Source: Litorivita sp040371945
GTDB lineage: Bacteria > Pseudomonadota > Alphaproteobacteria > Rhodobacterales > Rhodobacteraceae
Direction: 5' to 3'
Length of the DNA stretch: 64,000 nucleotides
NCBI RefSeq assembly: GCF_040371945.1
Contig: NZ_BAABWS010000001.1
Location: 1,178,001-1,242,000, forward strand
Of the stretch, positions 42,912 to 51,711 are shown piece by piece. Made by a program: the position numbers and the translations under genes. Position 1 is the first letter of the stretch; each line of letters starts with the position of its first letter. The notes below the pieces were generated by a model. The model worked only from the letters and a program-made list of their open reading frames with translations, did no database searches and had not been told where the DNA came from.

Positions 42912-43331
42912 ATGTTGATCTATATTGCCATCTACACTGCCGTGAGCCTCGCCCTTTTGGGATGGCTGGCCCATGCCATCACCCGCGTCGCGAATGCCCT
43001 GGCCGGTTGCCCCGATATGGAGGCCGGACAACGCGCCGGATTGCGCGCGGCGGCGCTGTCGATCTCGACCGGTTTCATCGCCATTGGTTTGGGCGGATTG
43101 ATGGCGATCGGCGGCGCTCTGGCTGGTGTGAATGCGCCGCATGTTGTGGCGTTGCTGTCGGCGCTTGGCCTCGGCGCGCTTTGCCTCGGGCTGGGCTTCA
43201 CCCATGCGGTGACTTTGCTGCGCGGGTTGATGATGCCCGCACCCGCCCAAACCGCCCATCCCAAAGGTCCGTGGGACGCGCCCGCCAATGCCCCCGCATC
43301 CGGTCAATCCCCCGATAAAGCGCCCGCATAA
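42912..43331 (+). CDS. Small membrane protein in the GbsR cassette
   Basis: A 139-residue protein with about three membrane segments (residues ~2-25, ~47-72, ~78-103) and a Pro/Ala-rich tail. AAAGGAG precedes the ATG. It lies 30 bases after the previous membrane-protein gene, on the same strand, and is followed by a terminator. No known family recognised. Confidence 0.75.
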   Translation: MLIYIAIYTAVSLALLGWLAHAITRVANALAGCPDMEAGQRAGLRAAALSISTGFIAIGLGGLMAIGGALAGVNAPHVVALLSALGLGALCLGLGFTHAVTLLRGLMMPAPAQTAHPKGPWDAPANAPASGQSPDKAPA

Positions 43332-43360
43332 GCGCCCGGGCGAGCCCCGAAGAGAACGCA

Positions 43361-43390
43361 AAAGGCCCCGAAGATCATCGGGGCCTTTTT
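43361..43390. terminator. Bidirectional Rho-independent terminator
   Basis: AAAGGCCCCGA (43361-43371) pairs with TCGGGGCCTTT (43378-43388) around AGATCA, with T residues following on the plus strand and A residues (T on the minus strand) preceding. It serves both the small membrane-protein operon and the converging gshA gene. Confidence 0.9.
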
Positions 43391-43409
43391 CATATTATCG
43401 GGCGGTGGA

Positions 43410-44780
43410 TCAGTAAGAATATTCGGCGTAAATCCGGCTCAAATCGCCGTTCCAATCGCCGTGATAATGATCCAGCAATTCATCAGCGGGCGTCTTGCCG
43501 CTGTCCAGACTTTCGTTCAGCGTGTTGAGGAAATGCGTCTCGTCGGGGATCAACCCGCCCGCGCCTTGCTTGGCCCGCGCCCTCAGCCCCGCGTCAGACA
43601 AGGCGACAACCTCGCGCGCCAGATCCATCATATTGACGCCATGCGTGTCCGCTTGCAGCCCGTCGACAGAGGCCGCGATCCGCAGCGCCTCGCGCGTCTC
43701 CAGATCCCAGCCCTTGGCCAGATCCCAAGCCGCATCAAGGCTGTTTTGGTCATACATAAGCCCCGTCCAAAGCGCCGGAAGCGCGCAAAGCCGCCGCCAC
43801 GGGCCGCCATCCGCGCCGCGCATTTCCATATATTTCTTGATCCGCGCTTCGGGGAAACAGGTGGTCAGATGATCGGCCCAATCGCTGAGCGTTGGCTTTT
43901 CACCCGGCAATGCGGGCAATGCGCCACGCAGGAAATCGCGGAACGACTGGCCCAGCGCATTGATATATTTTCCGTCGCGATAGACAAAATACATCGGCAC
44001 ATCGAGGGCGTAATCGACATAGTGATCAAAGCCGAAGCCTTCGTCGAAAACAAAGGGCAAGGTGCCCGTGCGGCTGTCGTCCAGATCGCGCCAGATGCGC
44101 GAGCGCCATGATTTATGCCCGTTGGGCTTGCCGTCAAAGAAGGGCGAATTGGCGAAAAGCGCCGTGGCAACGGGTTGCAAGGCCAAAGCCACGCGCAGCT
44201 TTTGCACCATATCGGCCTCGGAGGCGAAATCGAGGTTCACCTGCACCGTGCAGGTGCGGCGCATCATCGAGGTGCCCATGGTGCCGACCGTGCCCATATA
44301 GCTGTCCATCAATTTATACCGGCCCTTGGGCATCAGAGGCATTTGCTCATGCGTCCACACGGGCGCTGCGCCAAGGCCGATAAAACCGACACCGACCTTA
44401 TCGGCGATGTCTTTGACGTCCTTGAGATGCGCGTTCACCTCGTCGCAGGTCTCGTGGATCGAGGTGAGCGGCGCGCCCGAAAGCTCCAATTGCCCGCCTG
44501 GCTCAAGGCTGACATTGGCGCCGTTTTTCTCCAGCCCGATCAGCTTGCCGCCTTCCTCGACGGGGGTCCATCCGTGCCCGTCGCGCAGCCCTTGCAGCAC
44601 CGCCAGAACCGAGCGCTCGCCCTCATAGGGGATCGGCAGAAGGCTGTCCTTGCAATAGCCGAATTTCTCGTGCTCGGTGCCGATGCGCCAATCGTCCTTG
44701 GGCTTGCACCCCGACGACAGGTATTCAGCAAGCTGCGATCGATCCTCGATGAGGCCGCCACCGGATTGTGGAATGGACAT
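43410..44780 (-). CDS. gshA: Glutamate-cysteine ligase (plant/alphaproteobacterial type) GshA
   Basis: Makes gamma-glutamylcysteine, the first step of glutathione synthesis. The 456-residue protein matches the class found in plants and alphaproteobacteria: IGTEHEKFG and SLEPGGQLELSGAP carry the metal and ATP ligands, and MMRRTCTVQVNLDF is typical. It is read in the same direction as rsmE and a membrane-protein gene upstream. Confidence 0.95.
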   Translation of the reverse strand: MSIPQSGGGLIEDRSQLAEYLSSGCKPKDDWRIGTEHEKFGYCKDSLLPIPYEGERSVLAVLQGLRDGHGWTPVEEGGKLIGLEKNGANVSLEPGGQLELSGAPLTSIHETCDEVNAHLKDVKDIADKVGVGFIGLGAAPVWTHEQMPLMPKGRYKLMDSYMGTVGTMGTSMMRRTCTVQVNLDFASEADMVQKLRVALALQPVATALFANSPFFDGKPNGHKSWRSRIWRDLDDSRTGTLPFVFDEGFGFDHYVDYALDVPMYFVYRDGKYINALGQSFRDFLRGALPALPGEKPTLSDWADHLTTCFPEARIKKYMEMRGADGGPWRRLCALPALWTGLMYDQNSLDAAWDLAKGWDLETREALRIAASVDGLQADTHGVNMMDLAREVVALSDAGLRARAKQGAGGLIPDETHFLNTLNESLDSGKTPADELLDHYHGDWNGDLSRIYAEYSY

Positions 44781-44916
44781 GGGGCAGGTCTCCGTATTGG
44801 GGCGCTGGGGGTGTTGATCCGTTGAACGTCAGGCAATCGTCATCATCATCGCGAAGCGTCGGCCATGTGGCTAACCGCTCCGGAACGTAAAGAGGTGCCG
44901 CGAAAAATCGCGACTG

Positions 44917-45492
44917 TCAATGCAGGGTCGGGCGGGATTTTGGCGCTTGCGGCGCGGGGCGCTGCCATACGAGGAACTGCGCCTTGCCCTGTGCGGGGGC
45001 CGCGCTATGCGAGGCGCGGATCACGTTTTCGTAAGACGCACCCGAAAATCCGGCCAGCGCATCGATCAATCGGTCCGCCCCCAAAGCATCGGCGGGAATA
45101 CGCACCGGCGCTTGCCCCGCGCGGTGAAACACCCAACGCATGTCGTCGACGCGCGCGTCCTCGCTCGCGCCCGAAATCTCGATCTCGATCCGGCTGACCT
45201 CGGCGAGGATCACAATCGCGCCGCCCTCGCCCGCGTAATAGCTCAGCTGCCGCTCGTCCAGTTCCACCAGACCCGGCGCATGGCCATCCCCCCCGCGCGC
45301 CGCGATCCGCGCCCGCTGGAGCCCCGTGATGGCCAATCCCGCGCCCAACACAAACAACAGCGCCGCCATAAGCCAGACCAGCCCCGCCGCGCCGAACCCC
45401 CAGACCAAAGCACAAACCATCATCGCCCCGCCGATGATCACATCGCGCCAGCGGGTCAAAACCGCCTGTGCCTCCGGCCGGATAAGGCTCAT
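44917..45492 (-). CDS. Membrane protein of unknown function
   Basis: A 191-residue protein with two adjacent membrane segments (residues ~17-37 and ~40-60), then a soluble domain (VELDERQLSYYAGEGGAIVI, AEVSRIEIEI) reminiscent of a small PH-like beta fold, and a Pro-rich tail. Its ATG overlaps the rsmE stop by four bases (ATGA), suggesting coupling. No function known. Confidence 0.78.
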   Translation of the reverse strand: MSLIRPEAQAVLTRWRDVIIGGAMMVCALVWGFGAAGLVWLMAALLFVLGAGLAITGLQRARIAARGGDGHAPGLVELDERQLSYYAGEGGAIVILAEVSRIEIEISGASEDARVDDMRWVFHRAGQAPVRIPADALGADRLIDALAGFSGASYENVIRASHSAAPAQGKAQFLVWQRPAPQAPKSRPTLH

Positions 45493-46220
45493 CCCCAATC
45501 CCCCATCGCCGTTTGCCACAGGGCCATCGCCGCCACCGCCGCCGTGTCGGCGCGCAAAATGCGCGGGCCGAGGCTGACCGGATGGGCGAAGGGCAAGGCG
45601 TGCAGGCGCTTGCGCTCGGCCTCCGAAAATCCGCCTTCGGGGCCGATAAGGATGGCCCAAGGCGCCCCCGCCTGCGCGGCGCTGTGCAAAACCGAGGCCT
45701 GCCCGACCATCGCCTCGTCGCAAAACATTAATTGCCGCTCGGCGGGCCAATGATCAAGCAGCGCCGAGAGCTTGGTCAATTCCCTCACCTCGGGCACATA
45801 GGTGCCGCCGCATTGCTCGGCGGCCTCGACCGCATGGGCTTGCAAGCGGTCTTGGCGGATACGCTCGGAATTGGTGTACTCGCTTTGCACGGGCAGGATT
45901 TTCGCCGCACCCATTTCGGCCGCCTTTTCGACGATAAAATCCGTGCGGGCCTTTTTGATCGGTGCAAAGACCAGCCACAGGTCCGGCGGCATCTGTTGCG
46001 GCTTGGTCTGCCTGCGCACTTCCAACGTGCCGCCGCGTTTGCCCGCCTCGACCACTTCGGCCAGCCATTCGCCGTTTTGCCCGTCGAACAAGAGCACGCC
46101 GTCCCCGACCCCGCGCCGCATCACGCCAAAAAGGTAATGCGCCGCCTCCCGCGTCAAAGGAACCGATTGCCCCTCGCTTAGGGCTTGCTCTACATAGAGC
46201 CTGATTTTCGCGTCTGTCAT
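45489..46220 (-). CDS. rsmE: 16S rRNA (uracil1498-N3)-methyltransferase RsmE
   Basis: A SPOUT-family enzyme methylating U1498 of 16S rRNA. The 243-residue protein has VFAPIKKARTDFIVEKAAEMG, the SAM-knot motif LIGPEGGFSEAE and LGPRILRADTAAVAA, all RsmE hallmarks. I start it at the ATG at 46220 although the frame is open far upstream across ubiA. It is divergent from ubiA with 30 bases between starts. Confidence 0.94.
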   Translation of the reverse strand: MTDAKIRLYVEQALSEGQSVPLTREAAHYLFGVMRRGVGDGVLLFDGQNGEWLAEVVEAGKRGGTLEVRRQTKPQQMPPDLWLVFAPIKKARTDFIVEKAAEMGAAKILPVQSEYTNSERIRQDRLQAHAVEAAEQCGGTYVPEVRELTKLSALLDHWPAERQLMFCDEAMVGQASVLHSAAQAGAPWAILIGPEGGFSEAERKRLHALPFAHPVSLGPRILRADTAAVAAMALWQTAMGDWG

Positions 46221-46250
46221 GAGGCGCAATGTAAGAGCGAGGCGGGGCAG

Positions 46251-47240
46251 ATGCCAGAGTTGAACGACAAACACGCAGCCGATCAGGCCGCGGCCGCGCC
46301 GAAGGGCCAAGTCGCCGATGCGGTGCGCGGCAATTGGGTGGATCGCTATGCCCCTGCCGCCACCCGCCCCTACCTGAGGCTCAGCCGTGCGGACCGACCC
46401 ATCGGCACATGGCTTTTGCTGCTGCCGTGTTGGTGGGGGCTGCTGCTGGCGATGCTGCACGACGGGCAAGCGCGCTGGGAAGACGCATGGATCGCCCTTG
46501 GCTGCGCGCTGGGGGCGTGGTTGATGCGCGGGGCGGGCTGCACGTGGAATGACATCACCGACCGCGAGATCGACGCCCGCGTCGAGCGCACCCGCTCGCG
46601 CCCGATCCCATCGGGGCAGGTCAGCGCCAAAGCCGCCGCGCTTTATATGGGCGCGCAGGCGCTCATCTCCTTTGCCATCCTGCTGAGTTTCAACGGCGCG
46701 GCCATCGCCTTGGGGGTGTTGTCGCTTTTGCCGGTGGCGATCTATCCTTTTGCCAAACGGTTCACATGGTGGCCGCAGGTTTTCCTCGGGATTGCCTTCA
46801 ACTGGGGCGCGCTGCTCGCATGGACGGCCCATACCGGATCCCTCGGCCTGCCTGCGGTGATCCTCTACCTTGCGGGCATGGCGTGGACCTTGTTTTACGA
46901 CACGATCTACGCCCATCAAGACACCGAAGACGACGCTTTGATCGGGGTCAAAAGCACCGCGCGGCTGTTTGGCGGGCAAACCCCGCGCTGGCTGGCGCGG
47001 TTCTTGGTCCTCACCGTCGCCCTGATGGGGTTGGCGATCTTGCTTGCCGGCATGGCCTCGCTCAGCCCGCTGGCGCTGATCATCGCGCTTGGCGGGCCTT
47101 GGGCGATGGGGTGGCATATGGTGTGGCAGATGCGCAAATTCGACGCCGACAACAGCGCCGTGCTGCTCATGCTGTTTCGGACCAACCGCGACGCGGGGCT
47201 GATTGCCGTGCTGTTTTTCGCCGCTGCGCTTGTCGTGTGA
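46251..47240 (+). CDS. ubiA: 4-hydroxybenzoate polyprenyltransferase UbiA
   Basis: An integral membrane enzyme that attaches the polyprenyl chain to 4-hydroxybenzoate in ubiquinone synthesis. The 329-residue protein has the first Asp motif in NDITDREIDARVERTRSRP and the second in YAHQDTEDDALIGVKSTA, plus about eight to nine helices. The start is the ATG at 46251; a longer frame overlaps rsmE. It uses the product of the ispB-type synthase near 13 kb. Confidence 0.95.
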   Translation: MPELNDKHAADQAAAAPKGQVADAVRGNWVDRYAPAATRPYLRLSRADRPIGTWLLLLPCWWGLLLAMLHDGQARWEDAWIALGCALGAWLMRGAGCTWNDITDREIDARVERTRSRPIPSGQVSAKAAALYMGAQALISFAILLSFNGAAIALGVLSLLPVAIYPFAKRFTWWPQVFLGIAFNWGALLAWTAHTGSLGLPAVILYLAGMAWTLFYDTIYAHQDTEDDALIGVKSTARLFGGQTPRWLARFLVLTVALMGLAILLAGMASLSPLALIIALGGPWAMGWHMVWQMRKFDADNSAVLLMLFRTNRDAGLIAVLFFAAALVV

Positions 47241-47298
47241 TTGAAACCCGCCCGCCCGCGGCGTAAGTAACGATATATCAATTTGGAAGCCTGATCTG

Positions 47299-49299
47299 AT
47301 GCGCCTATCTTCGATGATTGTCTTCTCCTCCGCCTTTGCTGTGGCGGCTGGTGCATGTCTGGTCGCGGCCAGCTTTGCCGTGACCTTGATCGAAGACAGT
47401 TCCGAGATCGGCGTGCGCGATGCGCTTGACGGGGCGAATATGTCTTGGGCCGAGGTGCATGCGGACGGGTTGCAGGTCTATCTGACCGGCACCTCCCCGT
47501 CCGAGGTCTCCCGCCTGAGCGCGCAAACTGCGGCTTCGGGCGTCGTGGATGCCGCCCGTGTGATCAACAATATCGAGGTCACGGCAACGCGCAAACTCGC
47601 CGCGCCGCATTTCTCGATCGAGATATTGCGCAACGATAGCGGCGTGTCGCTGATCGGCCTCGTTCCGGCGGGCACGAATCGCGACGCTTTGGTCAAAACC
47701 GTGACCACGCTTGCAGGGGTCGAGGGCACCGTCACCGACCTTCTCGAAACCGCCGATTACCCGACGCCGGACGGATGGGACGATGCGCTGAGCTATGCCG
47801 AGCGGGCGCTGAAAAGCTTGCCGCGCGCGAAAATCTCGGTGAATGCGGACCGTGTGGCGATCACCGCCATGTCCGACAGCGCCATCGAGAAACGCAAGAT
47901 CGAAACCGATCTGCGCCGCCGTTTACCCAGCGGATTGAAGCTTGATCTGGCGATTTCCGCGCCGCGCCCCGTGATCACGCCCTTCACCTTGCGCTTCCTG
48001 ATCGACGAGACCGGCCCGAGCTTTGACGCCTGCGCCGCCGACACCGCCGAAGCCAAAGAGCGTATCCTGCGCGCCGCCAAAGAGGCGGGCATCTCCGGCA
48101 CGCCCGATTGCACCATCGGCCTTGGCGTGCCATCGCCGCGCTGGGCGCGTGCGGCCGAAACCGGCATCAAGGCCTTGGCCGAATTGGGCGGCGGCAGCCT
48201 GACCATGGCGGATGCGGATATTTCGTTGATCGCTGCGCAGGGCACGGACCAAGCCGCCTTTGACCGCATCGTTGGCGAAATGGAAGCCGCCCTGCCGGAG
48301 GTCTTTGCGCTCAATGCCACATTGACGCCGACCCCGAATGCAGGCGATCAAGGCCCGCCCGAATTTGTCGCCACCCGCAGCCCAGAGGGCCTTGTGCAAC
48401 TGCGCGGGCGCGTCAGCGACGAACAGACCCGCACCATCGCCGACAGTTTCGCCAAGGCGCGCTTTGGCTCGGCCTCGGTCTATTCCGCCGCCCGCCTTGA
48501 CGACAGCCTGCCGCGCGGCTGGGCGCTGCGCGTGTTGGCAGGGATCGAAGCCTTGTCGAAACTGTCGAACGGCGCGGTCACGGTCACCCCGCAAACCATC
48601 ACCGTGTCGGGCAACACCGGCAACCAGACCGCCAGCGATGAAATCTCGCGCCTCTTGGCCGACAAGATCGGCGAGGGCGGCGATTTTTCCATCAACGTGA
48701 CCTACAAAAAACAGCTCGATCCCGTGCTTGGCCTGCCGACGCCGGACGAATGCGAAACCGAGATCAAAGACATCCTTGCCGCGCGCAAGCTCAACTTTGA
48801 ACCTGGATCGGCGACTTTGGACGCTTCGGCCAGCGCGATCATGCAAGATATCGCCGCCGTGCTCGAGCGCTGCGGCGACGAGATTAAAATGGAAATCGGC
48901 GGCCATACCGACAGCCAAGGGCGCGAGACGATGAACCAGCAATTGTCGCAACAGCGCGCGCAAGCGGTTCTCAATGACCTGCGCGCGCGGCGCCTGCTCA
49001 CCTCCGGCTTTTCCGCCAAAGGCTACGGTGAAACCAACCCCATCGCCGACAACGGCACCGAAGAGGGGCGCGAGGCCAACCGCCGGATCGAATTCCGCCT
49101 GATCCGCCCCGAACCCGTTGTCGCCAAGCAAACCGCGCTTGAGGCCGCCGAAGCCGGTGCGCAAGACACGCCCGACGCAAGCGACGCCGCCGAGGAAGCA
49201 ACACCCCAAGACGACGGGCTGGACGATAACGGCTCTGGCGACGAGGATGCCCCGACCAGCGAAGACAGCACAGAGGCCCAAGCCAGCGGCGGAAATTAG
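47299..49299 (+). CDS. OmpA-family cell-envelope protein with BON-like repeats
   Basis: A 666-residue protein with an N-terminal signal/anchor (residues ~5-30) and several alpha-beta repeats resembling BON domains (residues ~45-480). An OmpA-C peptidoglycan-binding domain follows (~530-635): LNFEPGSATLDASA, IGGHTDSQGRETMNQQLSQQ and GETNPIADNGTEEGREANRR. The tail is very acidic. It probably ties the envelope to peptidoglycan. A small coiled-coil membrane protein gene follows. Confidence 0.9.
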   Translation: MRLSSMIVFSSAFAVAAGACLVAASFAVTLIEDSSEIGVRDALDGANMSWAEVHADGLQVYLTGTSPSEVSRLSAQTAASGVVDAARVINNIEVTATRKLAAPHFSIEILRNDSGVSLIGLVPAGTNRDALVKTVTTLAGVEGTVTDLLETADYPTPDGWDDALSYAERALKSLPRAKISVNADRVAITAMSDSAIEKRKIETDLRRRLPSGLKLDLAISAPRPVITPFTLRFLIDETGPSFDACAADTAEAKERILRAAKEAGISGTPDCTIGLGVPSPRWARAAETGIKALAELGGGSLTMADADISLIAAQGTDQAAFDRIVGEMEAALPEVFALNATLTPTPNAGDQGPPEFVATRSPEGLVQLRGRVSDEQTRTIADSFAKARFGSASVYSAARLDDSLPRGWALRVLAGIEALSKLSNGAVTVTPQTITVSGNTGNQTASDEISRLLADKIGEGGDFSINVTYKKQLDPVLGLPTPDECETEIKDILAARKLNFEPGSATLDASASAIMQDIAAVLERCGDEIKMEIGGHTDSQGRETMNQQLSQQRAQAVLNDLRARRLLTSGFSAKGYGETNPIADNGTEEGREANRRIEFRLIRPEPVVAKQTALEAAEAGAQDTPDASDAAEEATPQDDGLDDNGSGDEDAPTSEDSTEAQASGGN

Positions 49300-49394
49300 C
49301 GCCACAGGCACATAGAAAACACCTCTGAGGCGCAGTTTTCGCTCGTATTGGGCGGCGCAGTCAGGGCAAGATCAGGCAGGACCAAGGGTCAGAC

Positions 49395-49721
49395 ATGAAC
49401 AGAACCGAATTCATCATCGCCACCGCGATCATTCTTTTTGTGGCCTTTTGCATGGGCTGGTTTGCCTATTGGGTGATCCACCGCTTTACCCGCGTGTCGA
49501 AATCCGACATGGGCGAGCTGGAGAAAATGGCCCAAGACCTGCATGAAGCCGAAGAGACCCGCGATCAGGCGATCTTGTATTTGCAGCAACGCGAAGCGGA
49601 ACTGAGCAACCAGTTGGCACAGACCGAAGCCGAATTGTCCGCCGCAATGGAAGGCCTGCGCGATGCGCGCCATGAGGCCGAAGAGCTGCGCGCGTGGATC
49701 GAGAAGAACAATATGGGCTAA
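49395..49721 (+). CDS. Single-span coiled-coil membrane protein
   Basis: A 108-residue protein with one N-terminal membrane segment (IIATAIILFVAFCMGWFAYWV, split here as residues ~7-28). A long Glu/Ala/Gln-rich coiled coil fills the rest (LHEAEETRDQAILYLQQRE). It follows the OmpA gene by 95 bases on the same strand. Function unknown. Confidence 0.78.
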   Translation: MNRTEFIIATAIILFVAFCMGWFAYWVIHRFTRVSKSDMGELEKMAQDLHEAEETRDQAILYLQQREAELSNQLAQTEAELSAAMEGLRDARHEAEELRAWIEKNNMG

Positions 49722-49792
49722 CCGCCCCAAAGCGGCAGGCCTGCGCCGGTCCGGCGACCTCATTGCGGATTGGGTTGTGGCACCGCCGCCTG

Positions 49793-50092
49793 TCAGCCGG
49801 TCATGATCTCGCCGACCTTGAGCGCCCGCGCCATTGACCCATTGAGCTTCAATCGCCCCGTCATGGCCGCGACCACCGGATTGGTATCGCCGCTGAAAAT
49901 GCCGCGAAACACGGCCTCGGAGGCGGTCATCGTGACATCAACGGCGGCATCTGGATCGGCATCGACGCTCGCGCCCTCACGGGTCAACAACAGCGCGCCC
50001 TCGTCCTTGATGATCAGGCGCACGCGCCCCTCAAGGATGCCGCTCACCTTGGGGGTCAACAGCTCGATCGCCTCTTGTAAAACGGGGTTCAT
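49793..50092 (-). CDS. SCP2-like sterol/lipid carrier protein
   Basis: A 99-residue single-domain protein with the SCP2 fold pattern: GRVRLIIKDEGALLLTR, DVTMTASEAVFRGIFSGD and MTGRLKLNGSMARALKV. Bacterial SCP2 proteins bind lipids or acyl-CoAs; the specific ligand is unknown. I use the ATG at 50092, with GGAG upstream. It lies 121 bases after moaE. Confidence 0.88.
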   Translation of the reverse strand: MNPVLQEAIELLTPKVSGILEGRVRLIIKDEGALLLTREGASVDADPDAAVDVTMTASEAVFRGIFSGDTNPVVAAMTGRLKLNGSMARALKVGEIMTG

Positions 50093-50213
50093 GTCCTGCT
50101 CCGATCCGGTCCTATGCGGCCACGCGCCGCCTTTGGGCAACTAGCAATATCGCAGGTAAGTTAACAGGTCGGAAAAGCCTGCCCTCGCGGCAGGGCGTGT
50201 GGCAGGGCGCGCG

Positions 50214-50666
50214 CTACCAGCGCTCCAGCGCCGCCTCGTCCTCATCGCGCGCCGCGACCCATTGCGCGCCGCTTTTGAGGTGCTCTTTCTTCCAGAACGG
50301 CGCACGCGACTTGAGGTAATCCATCAAGAATTCCGCCGCCTCAAACGCATCCTTGCGGTGGCGCGACGCGGTGGCGACCATCATGATCCGATCGCTCGGC
50401 ACGAGCCGCCCATACCGGTGAATGACCTTCACCCCGCCAAGGCTCCAGCGCGCCATCGCCTGCGCCGCGATCTCTTCGAGCGCCTTGAGGGTCATGCCGG
50501 GGTAATGCTCGATTTCCATCGCCTCAAGCCCGCCGTCAACGTCGCGCACAATGCCGGTGAAGCTGACCACAGCGCCCATATCGGCAAAGCCCGCACCAAA
50601 TCCGTCCAGCTCGGCGCCAAGATCAAAATCGGCCTCCTGCACCTTCACACTGACTTGTTCGCTCAT
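50214..50666 (-). CDS. moaE: Molybdopterin synthase catalytic subunit MoaE
   Basis: Inserts two sulfurs into precursor Z with MoaD to form molybdopterin. The 150-residue protein has SFTGIVRD, IEHYPGMT and the catalytic Lys region KSRAPFWKKEHL. It starts three bases after moaD and belongs to the pgsA-moaD-moaE run. Confidence 0.95.
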   Translation of the reverse strand: MSEQVSVKVQEADFDLGAELDGFGAGFADMGAVVSFTGIVRDVDGGLEAMEIEHYPGMTLKALEEIAAQAMARWSLGGVKVIHRYGRLVPSDRIMMVATASRHRKDAFEAAEFLMDYLKSRAPFWKKEHLKSGAQWVAARDEDEAALERW

Positions 50667-50669
50667 GGC

Positions 50670-50915
50670 TCAGCCGCCTGTCATCGGCGGGAAAAACGCC
50701 ACTTCGCGCACGCCCGCCAAAGACGCATCGAAATCCGAAAGCTCTTGGTCCAGCGCCACCCGCAAGGCGCTCAGATCGGCAAAGGCCGCCGCGTAACGCT
50801 CTTCGCGTGCCGTAAGTTCGGCCACCAGATCGCGCACCGTCGCGGCATCGGTATCCACCTGCTCTTTGGGCAGGCCGATGCGCTCGCGCACCCATGCAAA
50901 ATAAAGAACGTCCAT
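50670..50915 (-). CDS. moaD: Molybdopterin synthase sulfur-carrier subunit MoaD
   Basis: An 81-residue ubiquitin-like protein ending in Gly-Gly (PPMTGG), which carries the thiocarboxylate donated to MoaE. VLYFAWVRERIG and VREVAFFPPMTGG are typical. It lies between pgsA and moaE with three-base gaps. Confidence 0.95.
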   Translation of the reverse strand: MDVLYFAWVRERIGLPKEQVDTDAATVRDLVAELTAREERYAAAFADLSALRVALDQELSDFDASLAGVREVAFFPPMTGG

Positions 50916-50918
50916 CGT

Positions 50919-51578
50919 TCAATCCTTCAAATACGGCAGGGATTTGCGCATGTAATCCACCCCCGTCACAAAGGTGAGAAACGCCGCGATCCACAAGAGC
51001 CACAGCCCCGCATGACCGGCCCAGATCATACCCGTCATTTTCCACTTGAGGCCAAGCAGGTCCTCTTCGTGGCCGTCCAGAATGTCGCGCACCATCGCGC
51101 TGTCCATGCCAAAGATCGACATGCCGAAATAATGCTCGAACACGCCTTGCGCGAATAAAACCGCAATCGCCAGCATCTGCGCCGTCGTCTTCCATTTGGC
51201 CAGTTTCGTGACCTTCAACGTGCCCGCCGTATCGCCCAGATACTCGCGCAGCCCCGAGACAAACACCTCGCGGAACAAGATCACCGTAGCAGGCAGCACC
51301 AGCCACGGCGACATAGACGAATAGCCAACAATCACCATCAGCGCGATGACCACCATCGCCTTATCGGCAATCGGATCCAGCATCGCGCCAAGCTTGGTTT
51401 CCTGCCCCCAAGCGCGCGCCAGATAGCCGTCAAAGTAATCGGTGATCGCCGCCCCCGCAAAAAGCAGCAGCGCGAACCAATCGGCATAAGGCCTTGTGAA
51501 ATATAAAAACATCACGGCGACCCCGGGGGCGGCCAGCAACCGTATCACGGTCAGGATATTGGGCAGGTTCCATGTCAT
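50919..51578 (-). CDS. pgsA: CDP-diacylglycerol-glycerol-3-phosphate 3-phosphatidyltransferase PgsA
   Basis: Makes phosphatidylglycerol-phosphate, the precursor of PG and cardiolipin, in the inner membrane. The 219-residue protein has the CDP-alcohol phosphotransferase signature DGYLARAWGQETKLG followed by MLDPIADK, and N-terminal NLPNILTVIRL. It heads the run with moaD and moaE, three bases before moaD. Confidence 0.95.
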   Translation of the reverse strand: MTWNLPNILTVIRLLAAPGVAVMFLYFTRPYADWFALLLFAGAAITDYFDGYLARAWGQETKLGAMLDPIADKAMVVIALMVIVGYSSMSPWLVLPATVILFREVFVSGLREYLGDTAGTLKVTKLAKWKTTAQMLAIAVLFAQGVFEHYFGMSIFGMDSAMVRDILDGHEEDLLGLKWKMTGMIWAGHAGLWLLWIAAFLTFVTGVDYMRKSLPYLKD

Positions 51579-51711
51579 AGCCCATTCCTAACCCGTCTTG
51601 CGGGCGGAGGGAAGATGGCGCAAGCTGGCGGGCGATACACATTGGGGCCGCAGGCGCATCGCACGCTGCGCGGCCCCGTTTGCCCTCTACCAAGAGGGCG
51701 GGAGGAGACCC

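Noticed and set aside
45489..47117. 542-codon frame that could extend RsmE or encode a fusion
   Set aside because: Only the last 243 codons match RsmE; the upstream part is antisense to ubiA and low-complexity.
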